A stretch of DNA of 51,205 nucleotides, taken from contig NZ_NFIH01000019.1 of the NCBI RefSeq assembly GCF_002161675.1, positions 1 to 51,205 of the forward strand, in the 5' to 3' direction. The notes under the pieces were generated by a model, which saw only the letters and a list, made by a program, of their open reading frames with translations, was not told the origin of the DNA and ran no database searches. This document shows, piece by piece, positions 36,176 through 43,973 of the stretch. Each line of letters opens with the position of its first letter. The stretch's first letter is position 1. A program made the position numbers and the translations under genes. The stretch is from Pseudoflavonifractor sp. An44 (GTDB taxonomy: Bacteria > Bacillota > Clostridia > Oscillospirales > Oscillospiraceae).

Positions 36176-36904
36176 ATGGATCGTTCCAAAGGACAGACAA
36201 GAAAAAAACGTAGAAACACACTGGTGTGGAAAGGCGCGGCTCTGGCAATTATGGTAGCCGTGTGTGTGGGCGGCCTTTTTGTGTGGAGCATGTGGAGGAA
36301 AGACCAAGAACAGAAACAAAATATGCCCGTATATTTAAAAAGCGGCATATCCATTGAACGTGTGGAAGCTTATGACGGACCCTTTTGGGAGGATGGCACA
36401 GACCGTGCCGTAGAAGACGTATGGCAATTGACGGTGCTCAATACGTCAGACCAGGACATACAGTATTTGAAAATCGTGGCCAAGGACGAGAATGGAACCT
36501 CCTTGGGAGAATTTGAAATAACAACGTTGATTGCAGGAAGTACTGTCCAGGTGTTGGAGGCGTCTGCTGTGCAGATGCCTGGAAATGCCCAGTCTTGTAC
36601 TTATTCCATAGAAAATTTGGCCTATTTGAAGCAGGAACGCTCGCTGCATACGGATAAATTTACCCTGTCCGTGGCGGACCAGTGGATTCGATTGGAGAAC
36701 AACAGCAGCGAGAACATCGAAAACGACATTTATATTTACTATAAAAGAATCGAGGATAATGTATTACAAGGAGGAATCACCTATCGGGTGAAATTTGCCG
36801 GAGGTCTGGAGGCCGGAGAGAGCCGGGAAGAGCAGACCCAGCATTTTGACCCAGATACATGTGAGATTATGTATTTGACCTATCAGCGAGGAGCGTTTCA
36901 ATGA
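36176..36904 (+). CDS. Single-pass membrane-anchored extracytoplasmic protein
   Basis: A 242-residue protein with a basic cytoplasmic N-terminus (KKRR near residue 10), one membrane helix at about residues 19-39 and an external domain with beta strands (about 95-240), including VEDVWQLTVLNTSDQDI typical of Ig-like or FxLYD-like folds. ATG 36176 has TGGAGG five bases upstream; a longer reading from 36122 runs through the hairpin and is less likely. Its stop overlaps the ATG of the PqqD gene (ATGA), so translation is coupled. I recognise no family. It may help localise the peptide or adhesin at the membrane; that is inference. Confidence 0.75.
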   Translation: MDRSKGQTRKKRRNTLVWKGAALAIMVAVCVGGLFVWSMWRKDQEQKQNMPVYLKSGISIERVEAYDGPFWEDGTDRAVEDVWQLTVLNTSDQDIQYLKIVAKDENGTSLGEFEITTLIAGSTVQVLEASAVQMPGNAQSCTYSIENLAYLKQERSLHTDKFTLSVADQWIRLENNSSENIENDIYIYYKRIEDNVLQGGITYRVKFAGGLEAGESREEQTQHFDPDTCEIMYLTYQRGAFQ

Positions 36905-37173
36905 AAATTTCCAAGGAATTTATGTTGCGGGAAATTGCAGGAGAGTACATTGTTGTGCCCACAGGTAAGGCTGTATTTCAGTTTATGGGGTTGATTACGC
37001 TAAATGAAGTGGGGAGGTTTTTGTGGGAATTACTTCAAAGTAAAGAATACTCTATGGATCAACTGATACAGAAAATTTGCCAAAGCTATGAAGTGGAAGA
37101 GGCTGTTGCTCAGAGCGATGTAAGAGAATTCATAGATGCTTTGAAAAGTAGAGGCATTTTGTCTGATGATTGA
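36901..37173 (+). CDS. PqqD-like RiPP recognition protein
   Basis: A 90-residue protein with the PqqD fold, a winged helix that binds leader peptides and brings precursors to radical SAM or other modifying enzymes. Typical features are MKISKEFMLREIAGEYIVVPTG at the N-terminus, the LNEVGRFLWELL helix and the C-terminal VREFIDALKSRGIL. It starts within the preceding stop (ATGA). The precursor peptide begins 50 bases after its stop. PqqD-like proteins nearly always sit beside their precursor and modifying enzyme, as here. The fold call is strong; binding of the neighbouring peptide is inferred. Confidence 0.88.
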   Translation: MKISKEFMLREIAGEYIVVPTGKAVFQFMGLITLNEVGRFLWELLQSKEYSMDQLIQKICQSYEVEEAVAQSDVREFIDALKSRGILSDD

Positions 37174-37223
37174 GCGAGATAGAACTGAAATTCAATAACG
37201 ATATAATTAGTGGGAGAGAGCAA

Positions 37224-37472
37224 ATGAAGAAAACATATGAAAAGCCTATGGTATATTTTGAAGAGCTTAGTTTTGATACGACCATAGCAGATATGTGTAG
37301 CGCCGTTCTTACAAACAATTGCCAAACAAATGCGGCTACAGGTGATCTCTGTACAAAATATGAGATTCCAGGGAGTATCTTAGGGTTTGTTTATTTTGAC
37401 GCAAAACTAGAGGTTTGTCAGGCGTCAATGGAGTGTTATCATGTTAATGCAGGGGTGTTTGGGGGCTCCTAA
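37224..37472 (+). CDS. Putative RiPP precursor peptide, Cys-rich, C-terminal Ser
   Basis: An 82-residue peptide with no signal sequence. The N-terminal part MKKTYEKPMVYFEELSFDTT resembles leader peptides of clostridial PqqD-linked precursors. Cys residues stand at 25, 33, 43, 65 and 71, and the protein ends VFGGS. ATG 37224 follows GGGAGAG; a TTG at 37170 that overlaps the PqqD stop would add 18 residues and is less likely. The AT-rich gene has a two-base gap to the kinase-like gene, so the set is one operon. It fits as the substrate of the radical SAM protein at 38358. The modified core and cleavage site are not known, and absence of homology would be expected for a precursor. Confidence 0.7.
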   Translation: MKKTYEKPMVYFEELSFDTTIADMCSAVLTNNCQTNAATGDLCTKYEIPGSILGFVYFDAKLEVCQASMECYHVNAGVFGGS

Positions 37473-37474
37473 AT

Positions 37475-38365
37475 ATGTATGGGTCAATTCAATATACTGT
37501 TGCAGGACTTCGACTACAAATCAATTGGCAACCCTATATGATTAAACTGAAAAAAGAATACCCATATTCTGCGTATATGTCTCAAGAAGAACCGTGTGAT
37601 GTGAACGTGATGATACGTCCAGCATCTCAGTTGATGAGACGCAATACAGACCCGGTTTTTGCCAGTAGCAGAAACCGGGCTTATTACGAGTACGGAAAAA
37701 TATATCGCTATCGAGGTACATTTCTGAATGTAGATGAGGAAAACTGGCTTGGCTGTCAAGTCGTAGACCCATTGGAGGAGAACGTGATACAGGTATATTT
37801 GCCGTGCCGACAAAAAGCAATAACTGAAGGAAGCCTGTTTGCCGCCATGGGTTTGGATTATCTATTGTCATACAGGGGGAAAGTGGTGCTCCACGCTGCC
37901 TATATCCAGTGTCTTGGACAGGCCGTTCTCTTTACAGCCCCATCTGGCACTGGAAAGTCTACTCAGGCGGAACTGTGGCGCCAGCATCGACCAGGGACTC
38001 GCATTGTCAACGGAGACCGGGCGGTGTTCAGTGTAGAGGATGAACGAACGATGGCACATGGCTTTCCGTTCTGTGGGTCCTCTGGAATCTCCCACAACAT
38101 ATCTTGCCCGTTGAAAGCCATCGTGGTCTTGCGCCAAGGGAAGAAAAACCATCTGGTGCGCCTTGTGGGCGCTCAGGCTGCCACAATTCTGCTCTCGGAA
38201 TGCATGGTTCCGTTATGGGATCGGATTGCCACGCAACGTGTGATGGACACTGTGACGCAGGTAGTAGAGCAGTGTCCCATTTATCTGTATCACTGTCTTC
38301 CGGATGCCTCGGCAGTGGAGCATTTGTATCATGTAATCTATGAAGGAGGGAAACCAGATGAATGA
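37475..38365 (+). CDS. HPr-kinase/PEPCK-like P-loop protein of RiPP clusters
   Basis: A 296-residue protein. Residues about 140-240 hold the P-loop FTAPSGTGKST (155-163), the conserved VNGDRAVF and the GFPFCGSSGI segment, which match the HPr kinase/phosphorylase and PEP carboxykinase fold seen in PqqD-linked clusters. Known members phosphorylate the C-terminal Ser of a lasso peptide; whether this one acts on the precursor, which ends in Ser, is not shown. The N-terminal 130 residues are not assigned. It begins two bases after the precursor stop and overlaps the radical SAM gene, whose start is 7 bases before its stop. Fold call moderate; substrate inferred. Confidence 0.75.
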   Translation: MYGSIQYTVAGLRLQINWQPYMIKLKKEYPYSAYMSQEEPCDVNVMIRPASQLMRRNTDPVFASSRNRAYYEYGKIYRYRGTFLNVDEENWLGCQVVDPLEENVIQVYLPCRQKAITEGSLFAAMGLDYLLSYRGKVVLHAAYIQCLGQAVLFTAPSGTGKSTQAELWRQHRPGTRIVNGDRAVFSVEDERTMAHGFPFCGSSGISHNISCPLKAIVVLRQGKKNHLVRLVGAQAATILLSECMVPLWDRIATQRVMDTVTQVVEQCPIYLYHCLPDASAVEHLYHVIYEGGKPDE

Positions 38366-39476
38366 GCCATGGTGGAGTCAGGATGTGCCCATCAGTCAAA
38401 TGCTGTCTCGAAAGGCAGCTGTGCGGGGCATTCCGCTGCATGGTACCTTTGAGCTGACCAGTCGATGCAATTTTAGCTGTAAAATGTGCTATGTGCACGG
38501 CATGGAAAACATGGAGCAGTTGGAACAGCAGGAGCTGACAACGCAAGAGTGGCTGGACATTGCCCGCCAGGCAAAAGAAGCCGGAATGCTGTTTTTGTTG
38601 CTCACGGGTGGGGAGGCCATGCTGCGCCGGGACTTTATCGAGCTGTATGAACCGCTGTGTGACATGGGATTTCGGGTGGTCATCAACTCCAACGGCTCCA
38701 TGCTTACCCCAGAAATCGTAGAGTGCTTTTCTAAGCGCCCTCCTGCTCGGATCAACATCTCCCTCTACGGGGCTTCCGATGAGACCTATCGCTCCTTGTG
38801 TGGCGTGCCGGCCTACGAGTCGGTGAAAACGTCCATCTATCGTCTGCGGGAGATGGGGATATCGGTTCGGGTCACCATGATGCTGACCACTTATAATTGC
38901 GGGGATATGGAGCAGGTGCACCAGACTGCACGGGATGCAGGAGCGCTGTGTGCCATGTCCTCCTATCTCTTCCCGCCGATTCGGTTGGATGAACAGACCT
39001 GTGGGAATAATCCTGGACGCTTAGCGGCGGAGGAGGCTGGGGCTTACCTTGTGCGCCGGGAGCGCCTGTTAAGCAAAGATGAGGAGTTTCTGAAACGGGC
39101 CCAGTGGGCGGTGCAACAGTCAGCTGCCTTCAACCAATCGTCGTCTGAGGGACTCCCCATGCAGTGTTTGGCGGGGCGAGCCTCTTTTTGGTTGACCTGG
39201 GACGGAAAGATGCGTCCCTGTGGCCTGTTTGACCGAATTGAAATGGATGTGCGAGAGGTTGGCTTTGCGAAGGCCTGGAAAGAAATTCATGAGAAAACTC
39301 TTCAAATTCGGTTACCACGTGCCTGTGCCAATTGTCCTGACCGAGTGCTTTGCCACAACTGTGCTGCCATGACCTTAGCAGAGACCGGGGCATTTGACAA
39401 AAGACCAGAGTACGTATGTCGGATGGTGGAGGGCATGAAGACAGAGTATGCCAGACAACTGAAGAATATGGAGTGA
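38358..39476 (+). CDS. Radical SAM/SPASM peptide-modifying enzyme
   Basis: A 372-residue radical SAM protein. The 4Fe-4S site is C37, C41 and C44 in the CNFSCKMC pattern, and the GGEAMLRRDF segment follows. A SPASM domain is seen in C270, C288, C323, C326, C332, C335 and C354, which can ligate auxiliary clusters. Such enzymes form thioether or carbon-carbon cross-links on peptides guided by PqqD-like proteins. ATG 38358 has AAGGAGGG spaced 7 bases upstream; the earlier ATG 38340 lies too close to it. It overlaps the kinase-like gene by eight bases. The type of cross-link is not predictable from the sequence, but the Cys-rich peptide is the obvious substrate. Confidence 0.9.
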   Translation: MNEPWWSQDVPISQMLSRKAAVRGIPLHGTFELTSRCNFSCKMCYVHGMENMEQLEQQELTTQEWLDIARQAKEAGMLFLLLTGGEAMLRRDFIELYEPLCDMGFRVVINSNGSMLTPEIVECFSKRPPARINISLYGASDETYRSLCGVPAYESVKTSIYRLREMGISVRVTMMLTTYNCGDMEQVHQTARDAGALCAMSSYLFPPIRLDEQTCGNNPGRLAAEEAGAYLVRRERLLSKDEEFLKRAQWAVQQSAAFNQSSSEGLPMQCLAGRASFWLTWDGKMRPCGLFDRIEMDVREVGFAKAWKEIHEKTLQIRLPRACANCPDRVLCHNCAAMTLAETGAFDKRPEYVCRMVEGMKTEYARQLKNME

Positions 39477-39486
39477 TGGAATAGTC

Positions 39487-41229
39487 ATGTTTGACTGGAA
39501 GCGTATCAGACGCAAGATTGCAGAGGGTGCCCTTCAGGAAATGAAACGGGAAGGACAGTGGATCTTCCAGCGCATGAGAAAGTATTGGGGTAGCATATTA
39601 TTCTACTTGGTTATAGGAGTGTTGGGAACACTGCTAGGATTGGCAGGCAGTATTAGTTCCAAGTATCTGATTGACGGAGTCATGTTTCAGAATTTGAATT
39701 TGCTGCTTGCAATGCTCTTGTTGCTGATTTTGACTGGCCTAGCTAAAGTTGGGTTAGATGCGTGGAGCGGGATTTATCTGCGAAGGGTAAGCTTAAAGGT
39801 GCAGAATGAGTTGTTGGCACAGGTTTATCATGATATTTTTTGTACTCGTTGGCAGAGTATGAGTAAATACCATAGTGGTGATTTGCTCAGTCGTTTGAAT
39901 AGCGATGTCAACACAGTATCTGCCAATGTGCTGAGCTGGTTTCCTTCGTTTGTTACCACTGGTGTGCATGGTTTGGGCAGTTTGGCGATTATGCTGTATT
40001 ATGACAAGACCATGACCGTGATTGCGTTGCTCAGTGCACCTGTTTCGTTGTTGCTATCTCGGGTATTGTTGGTACGCATGAGGGATCACAACAAGAAGAT
40101 GCGACAGGTGGGCAGTGAGCTGATGGGCTTTACAGACGAGTCATTTCAACATGTACACACCATCAAAGCGCTGCACCTTACGGATATATTTGAAAATAGA
40201 CTCAAAGCAGTGCAAAATAAATATATGACAGAGGCGGAAGAGTACAACCAATTTTCAGTACAAGCCGCCTCCTTTATGTCTGTGCTGAGTTTGATGGTAT
40301 CCGTGTTGTGTATGGCCTGGGGAGTATTTCGACTGTGGAACGGATATATCACCTATGGTACGATGACGTTGTTCTTGCAGCTGGCGCGCTCCTTGAGCAG
40401 AGACTTATCTGGTATAATTCGAATGGTACCCAGCGCTATCTCAGCTCTTACTTCGGCCGGGCGAATCATAGAAGTCACTGAATTGCCCAAAGAGCCTGTA
40501 GGGAATTCGGTCAACATTCAGCACATTGAAGATCAGAAACAGTATGGTTTGTCCATCCGGTTGCAGGAGGTTAGCTTCTCTTACAAGCGGGGAGAGGTTG
40601 TGTTGAAAGGGTGTAGCTTAGAGCTGAATCCTGGTGATTACGCTGCAATAATGGGACGATCTGGCTGTGGGAAGACTACTTTGCTTCGTATGGTATTGGG
40701 GATGATTCAGCCAGATGAAGGAAAGGCTGCCGTCGCGGCAGTGGACGGGGTCTCTGAGCCATTGGGGGCAGGGACACGAGAGTGGATTGCCTATGTTCCT
40801 CAGGGAAATACCATTTTTTCCGGATCGATTGCGGAAAATTTGCGAGTGGTGGTTCCAACAGCCACGGAGCAAGAAATGATAGAGGCACTCCAGGTGGCAT
40901 GTGCGTGGGAATTTGTTAGCAAACTGCCAGGAGGCCTACAGGGCATAGTAGGAGAAAAAGGAATTGGTCTGTCTGAGGGACAAGCTCAACGTATTGCGAT
41001 TGCAAGAGCGGTACTAAAAAAAGCGCCCGTGATACTGTTTGATGAGGCTACGTCGGCACTAGACCAAGAGACGGGGTGTCAGATTTTGCGCAATATTAAG
41101 CAACATATGACATATTGTACCTGTCTGATTGTCACCCATCGTACTTCTGTGCTGGAGGTCTGCAATCGCTTTTTTTACATGAGAAATGGACATTTGACGG
41201 AGGATACACGGTCATATGCACAACAGTGA
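39487..41229 (+). CDS. ABC exporter (fused permease-ATPase), no peptidase domain
   Basis: A 580-residue half-transporter with six membrane helices (about 30-320) and a C-terminal ATPase: Walker A GRSGCGKTT, signature LSEGQAQR, Walker B VILFDEATS, and the H-loop THRT. It resembles bacteriocin and lipid exporters of the MsbA/LahT type. No N-terminal C39 peptidase is present, so leader removal needs another protease, probably the S26-like protein that overlaps its end. It likely exports the modified peptide. The ribosome site is weak. Substrate is inferred from position. Confidence 0.88.
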   Translation: MFDWKRIRRKIAEGALQEMKREGQWIFQRMRKYWGSILFYLVIGVLGTLLGLAGSISSKYLIDGVMFQNLNLLLAMLLLLILTGLAKVGLDAWSGIYLRRVSLKVQNELLAQVYHDIFCTRWQSMSKYHSGDLLSRLNSDVNTVSANVLSWFPSFVTTGVHGLGSLAIMLYYDKTMTVIALLSAPVSLLLSRVLLVRMRDHNKKMRQVGSELMGFTDESFQHVHTIKALHLTDIFENRLKAVQNKYMTEAEEYNQFSVQAASFMSVLSLMVSVLCMAWGVFRLWNGYITYGTMTLFLQLARSLSRDLSGIIRMVPSAISALTSAGRIIEVTELPKEPVGNSVNIQHIEDQKQYGLSIRLQEVSFSYKRGEVVLKGCSLELNPGDYAAIMGRSGCGKTTLLRMVLGMIQPDEGKAAVAAVDGVSEPLGAGTREWIAYVPQGNTIFSGSIAENLRVVVPTATEQEMIEALQVACAWEFVSKLPGGLQGIVGEKGIGLSEGQAQRIAIARAVLKKAPVILFDEATSALDQETGCQILRNIKQHMTYCTCLIVTHRTSVLEVCNRFFYMRNGHLTEDTRSYAQQ

Positions 41230-41725
41230 CGGCAAATACTGGAAGAGGTCGGGTGAAACATGTTGCACGGTCCAAACCAGGATATATCTGCAAGAGATAG
41301 AAAAGATGCTTCATGAGAACCATTCGGCATCTATTCCGGTATCTGGAATAAGTATGTACCCGTTTTTAACCCCCAATTGTGATTATGTTGGATTGAGGCC
41401 CATGGATACTGTGCGGTGTCGTCCAGGAATGATTGTACTTTTTAGGCGTGAGAGTGGAGCATATGTTCTGCACAGAATTATCAAGTGTAAAAATGAAAGC
41501 GTCTTTTTGGCTGGGGACGGACAGTGCATACTAGAAGGCCCTATCCATATCTCGCAGGTAGTGGGATGGGTTTCACATGTGTATCGACGCGGGAAATGGG
41601 TTGCGCTTTGGAGAAGGAAAGGATTTATATTCGGTGTTTTATGGCGTTGGGCATTTCCCATCCGTAGATATTGGTTTGGTGGTGCTCGGCGATTGAGTGT
41701 ACTTGTGGCCGGTAGGAAAGGATGA
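41216..41725 (+). CDS. S24/S26 signal-peptidase-like protein
   Basis: A 169-residue protein of the S24/S26 peptidase fold. The catalytic Ser lies in VSGISMYPFL, and the second motif is YVLHRIIKC, where His takes the place of the usual Lys, as in Sec11/SipW-type peptidases. AGDGQ resembles the KGDNN element. No clear N-terminal membrane helix is seen, but the C-terminal part (FGVLWRWAFPIRRYWFGG) is hydrophobic and basic. The start overlaps the ABC gene by 14 bases; ATG 41216 follows GGAGG at a rather long spacing. It may remove the leader of the peptide during export. The Ser-His dyad is read from motif similarity, not proved. Confidence 0.8.
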   Translation: MHNSDGKYWKRSGETCCTVQTRIYLQEIEKMLHENHSASIPVSGISMYPFLTPNCDYVGLRPMDTVRCRPGMIVLFRRESGAYVLHRIIKCKNESVFLAGDGQCILEGPIHISQVVGWVSHVYRRGKWVALWRRKGFIFGVLWRWAFPIRRYWFGGARRLSVLVAGRKG

Positions 41726-41736
41726 GGTGGGAGTGT

Positions 41737-42522
41737 ATGAGAGTAATTCGTTGGCTTGTGGTGGGGCTGTTTGTGCTGTCTCTTGGATTATGGACGCTGG
41801 TGAGATATCAGGAATGGAAACGACAAGATGTTCATGCACCGATCATCACAGCACAGCCCGAGGTGCTAAATTTGTCGGTGGATGAGATGAAAACCGGTCT
41901 GATGGAAGGCGTGCAAGCCTGGGATGAAGAGGAAGGAGACTTGACAGAGCAAGTCATTTTGGGAGGACTCTCGTTGCTGAGTAGTGATGGAAGTTGTTAT
42001 GTAAGCTATACTGTATTTGATCGAGCGAATCATTCCGCAACCCTACGACGAAAAGTTGTGATGGAAGATTATCACTCCCCTCAATTTCAGCTGATCTCTG
42101 CATTGGTGTTTGAACAGGGTGGAAAAGAAGATCCGATATCTTACATACGAGCGTTTGATATGCTGGAGGGAGAGATTACAGATTCGATAACTTCGCTAGA
42201 GAATGATCTGGACATGGGGCAACCAGGGGAATACATGATTCAAGTTCAGGTTGCCAACTCGATGGGAGATTTGTCGGAACTGAGTTTGCCAGTGCATGTA
42301 CTCGAGCAGGGGGAAGTGGCCTTGGAGAATCAATGCCCTTTGTTGTATTTGGCCTGCGGCGAGTCGTGGAATGCCTACGACTATGTGTGGGCCATTTCGG
42401 GACAGGGAGAAGAGAAGCTCCAGATAGAGGATGGGGTGGATGCATCAACCCCCGGAGTGTATCAGGTGCACTACTGGGCTGGAAAACAACACACATGGAT
42501 GACGGTTGTAGTATACGAATAG
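41737..42522 (+). CDS. Membrane-anchored Ig-like (DUF5011-like) protein
   Basis: A 261-residue protein with an N-terminal membrane helix (about 4-22) and a probable external region containing two or more beta-sandwich repeats. GVQAWDEEEGDLTEQV and YIRAFDMLEGEITDSI resemble DUF5011/HYR-like Ig modules, and VQVANSMGDLSELSLPVHV continues this pattern. ATG 41737 has GGTGGGAG upstream; ATG 41722, which overlaps the preceding stop (ATGA), would add five residues and is possible. A similar protein lies at 45381, so the two bracket the kinase pair. Function unknown; a surface scaffold or receptor is suggested. Confidence 0.7.
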   Translation: MRVIRWLVVGLFVLSLGLWTLVRYQEWKRQDVHAPIITAQPEVLNLSVDEMKTGLMEGVQAWDEEEGDLTEQVILGGLSLLSSDGSCYVSYTVFDRANHSATLRRKVVMEDYHSPQFQLISALVFEQGGKEDPISYIRAFDMLEGEITDSITSLENDLDMGQPGEYMIQVQVANSMGDLSELSLPVHVLEQGEVALENQCPLLYLACGESWNAYDYVWAISGQGEEKLQIEDGVDASTPGVYQVHYWAGKQHTWMTVVVYE

Positions 42523-42530
42523 GGTGAGAA

Positions 42531-43973
42531 ATGATGGAAGAAAGAGAATTGTTTCGCTGGGATGAATTGAGCTGGTATTCGGTACTCCGTGATCTGGTTA
42601 TCAATCTATGGGTTGTGGTTTTAGCTGGTTTTACGGTGTGGATGGGAGTAGACAGTGTTGTACAGCTTCGATATGTTCCGGCGTATACGTCCTATGCCAC
42701 AATGGCGGTTACCGCAAAGGGAAGCGATATTAGCATTTACTCCAACCTCACAGCCACAACTCAAATGGCAGAGGTGATTGGAGAGGTGTTTGCCAGCAAT
42801 GTTCTACGCGAGAAAGTGGTTGAGGAGTTAGCCGTAACAGAGTTTGATGGCGAAATTAAAGCAGAGGTAATACCAGAGACCAATATGCTCACAATTCAGG
42901 TCACGGCACCTACTGCCAAGCAGGCCCATCAAGGTTTGTGGTCAGCTATAAATCATTATGACGAAGTTTCAAACTATTTGTTTACCAATGCTGATTTAAT
43001 GATGCTTCAACCACCGTCCGTACCCCAAACACCTTCAAATACCCCAAACATCCGACACATTCAGAAAATAGCAAGTGTTGGAGCGGCAATCTTGGTGGCG
43101 GCAGGATGTGTGTTGTTTACTGCGTTACGTCCAACCGTTCAGACCATGCAAGGGGCACAGCGGAATCTAAATGGAAGTGTCTTGGGTGATGTACCGTTTG
43201 AGCGGAAGTGGAAAAGTACAAAAGACATCATACGCCGAAGAAAGAAATCCATTCTGTTGAATGACCCAGGGGTTAGTATGGGATTTTCTGCATCCATCAG
43301 AAAAATTGCAACTCGCCTGGAGCTTCGGATGAAACACAGTGGGCACAAGATTCTGTTGGTGACAAGTGTAGGAGAGAATGAGGGCAAATCATCGGTGGCA
43401 ACCAACATTGCCCTGGCGTTGAAGGAAAAGGGGCGGAGGGTTCTGCTATTGGATGGTGACCTGCGAAAGCCTGCCATTCATAAGGTGCTACAATTGCCCA
43501 AAGAGGATGCTGTGTGCATAAATGACTATCTCAACGATCGGTGCGAGGGAACGAATACTGTCTATTACGATGAGGACAGCGGTCTACACGTAGTCCAATC
43601 CGGTGATCAGCGTGTGAATGACGGAGTACGGGGGAATGCAACAAAGATATGCCAACTAATCCAAGCTCTATCAGAAACGATGGACTACATAATTGTAGAT
43701 TCGGCACCTATGGCTGTGACAAGTGATACGGAATATCTGCTACAAGCAGTGGAAAGCGTGTTGTTTGTTGTGCGACAGGATTGGTGCGGGGTGGATGCCA
43801 TTAACGATAAGCTCGAGATTCTTCGGCAAAATAATGTGCGAATCCAAGGCATCGTGCTCAATGCAGTGCATCCATTTGGGTTTGGTAGCAGAAGTCGGGA
43901 TCGGTATTACGGATACGGTCGAAGAACGCGCGGGAAAAAGAAACTGGAGGCAGAACATGAGCGAGAAAATTGA
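42531..43973 (+). CDS. Fused Wzz-BY-kinase
   Basis: A 480-residue protein with a membrane helix near 23-45, an extracytoplasmic Wzz domain, a second helix near 180-200 and a cytoplasmic BY-kinase. Walker A lies in SVGENEGKSSVA, Walker A' in LLLDGDLRKP and Walker B in YIIVDSAPM. The C-terminus RSRDRYYGYGRR has only three Tyr, fewer than in the other two kinases. The fused Wzc-like layout contrasts with the split CpsC/CpsD earlier in the window. Together with the following gene it may control assembly of a second surface polymer. RBS GGTGAG precedes ATG 42531. Overlap with the next gene is 17 bases. Confidence 0.88.
   Translation: MMEERELFRWDELSWYSVLRDLVINLWVVVLAGFTVWMGVDSVVQLRYVPAYTSYATMAVTAKGSDISIYSNLTATTQMAEVIGEVFASNVLREKVVEELAVTEFDGEIKAEVIPETNMLTIQVTAPTAKQAHQGLWSAINHYDEVSNYLFTNADLMMLQPPSVPQTPSNTPNIRHIQKIASVGAAILVAAGCVLFTALRPTVQTMQGAQRNLNGSVLGDVPFERKWKSTKDIIRRRKKSILLNDPGVSMGFSASIRKIATRLELRMKHSGHKILLVTSVGENEGKSSVATNIALALKEKGRRVLLLDGDLRKPAIHKVLQLPKEDAVCINDYLNDRCEGTNTVYYDEDSGLHVVQSGDQRVNDGVRGNATKICQLIQALSETMDYIIVDSAPMAVTSDTEYLLQAVESVLFVVRQDWCGVDAINDKLEILRQNNVRIQGIVLNAVHPFGFGSRSRDRYYGYGRRTRGKKKLEAEHEREN

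Noticed and set aside
40960-41000. LSEGQ in place of LSGGQ in the ABC signature
   Set aside because: This variant is common in peptide-exporter ATPases of Clostridia, so it is not unusual.
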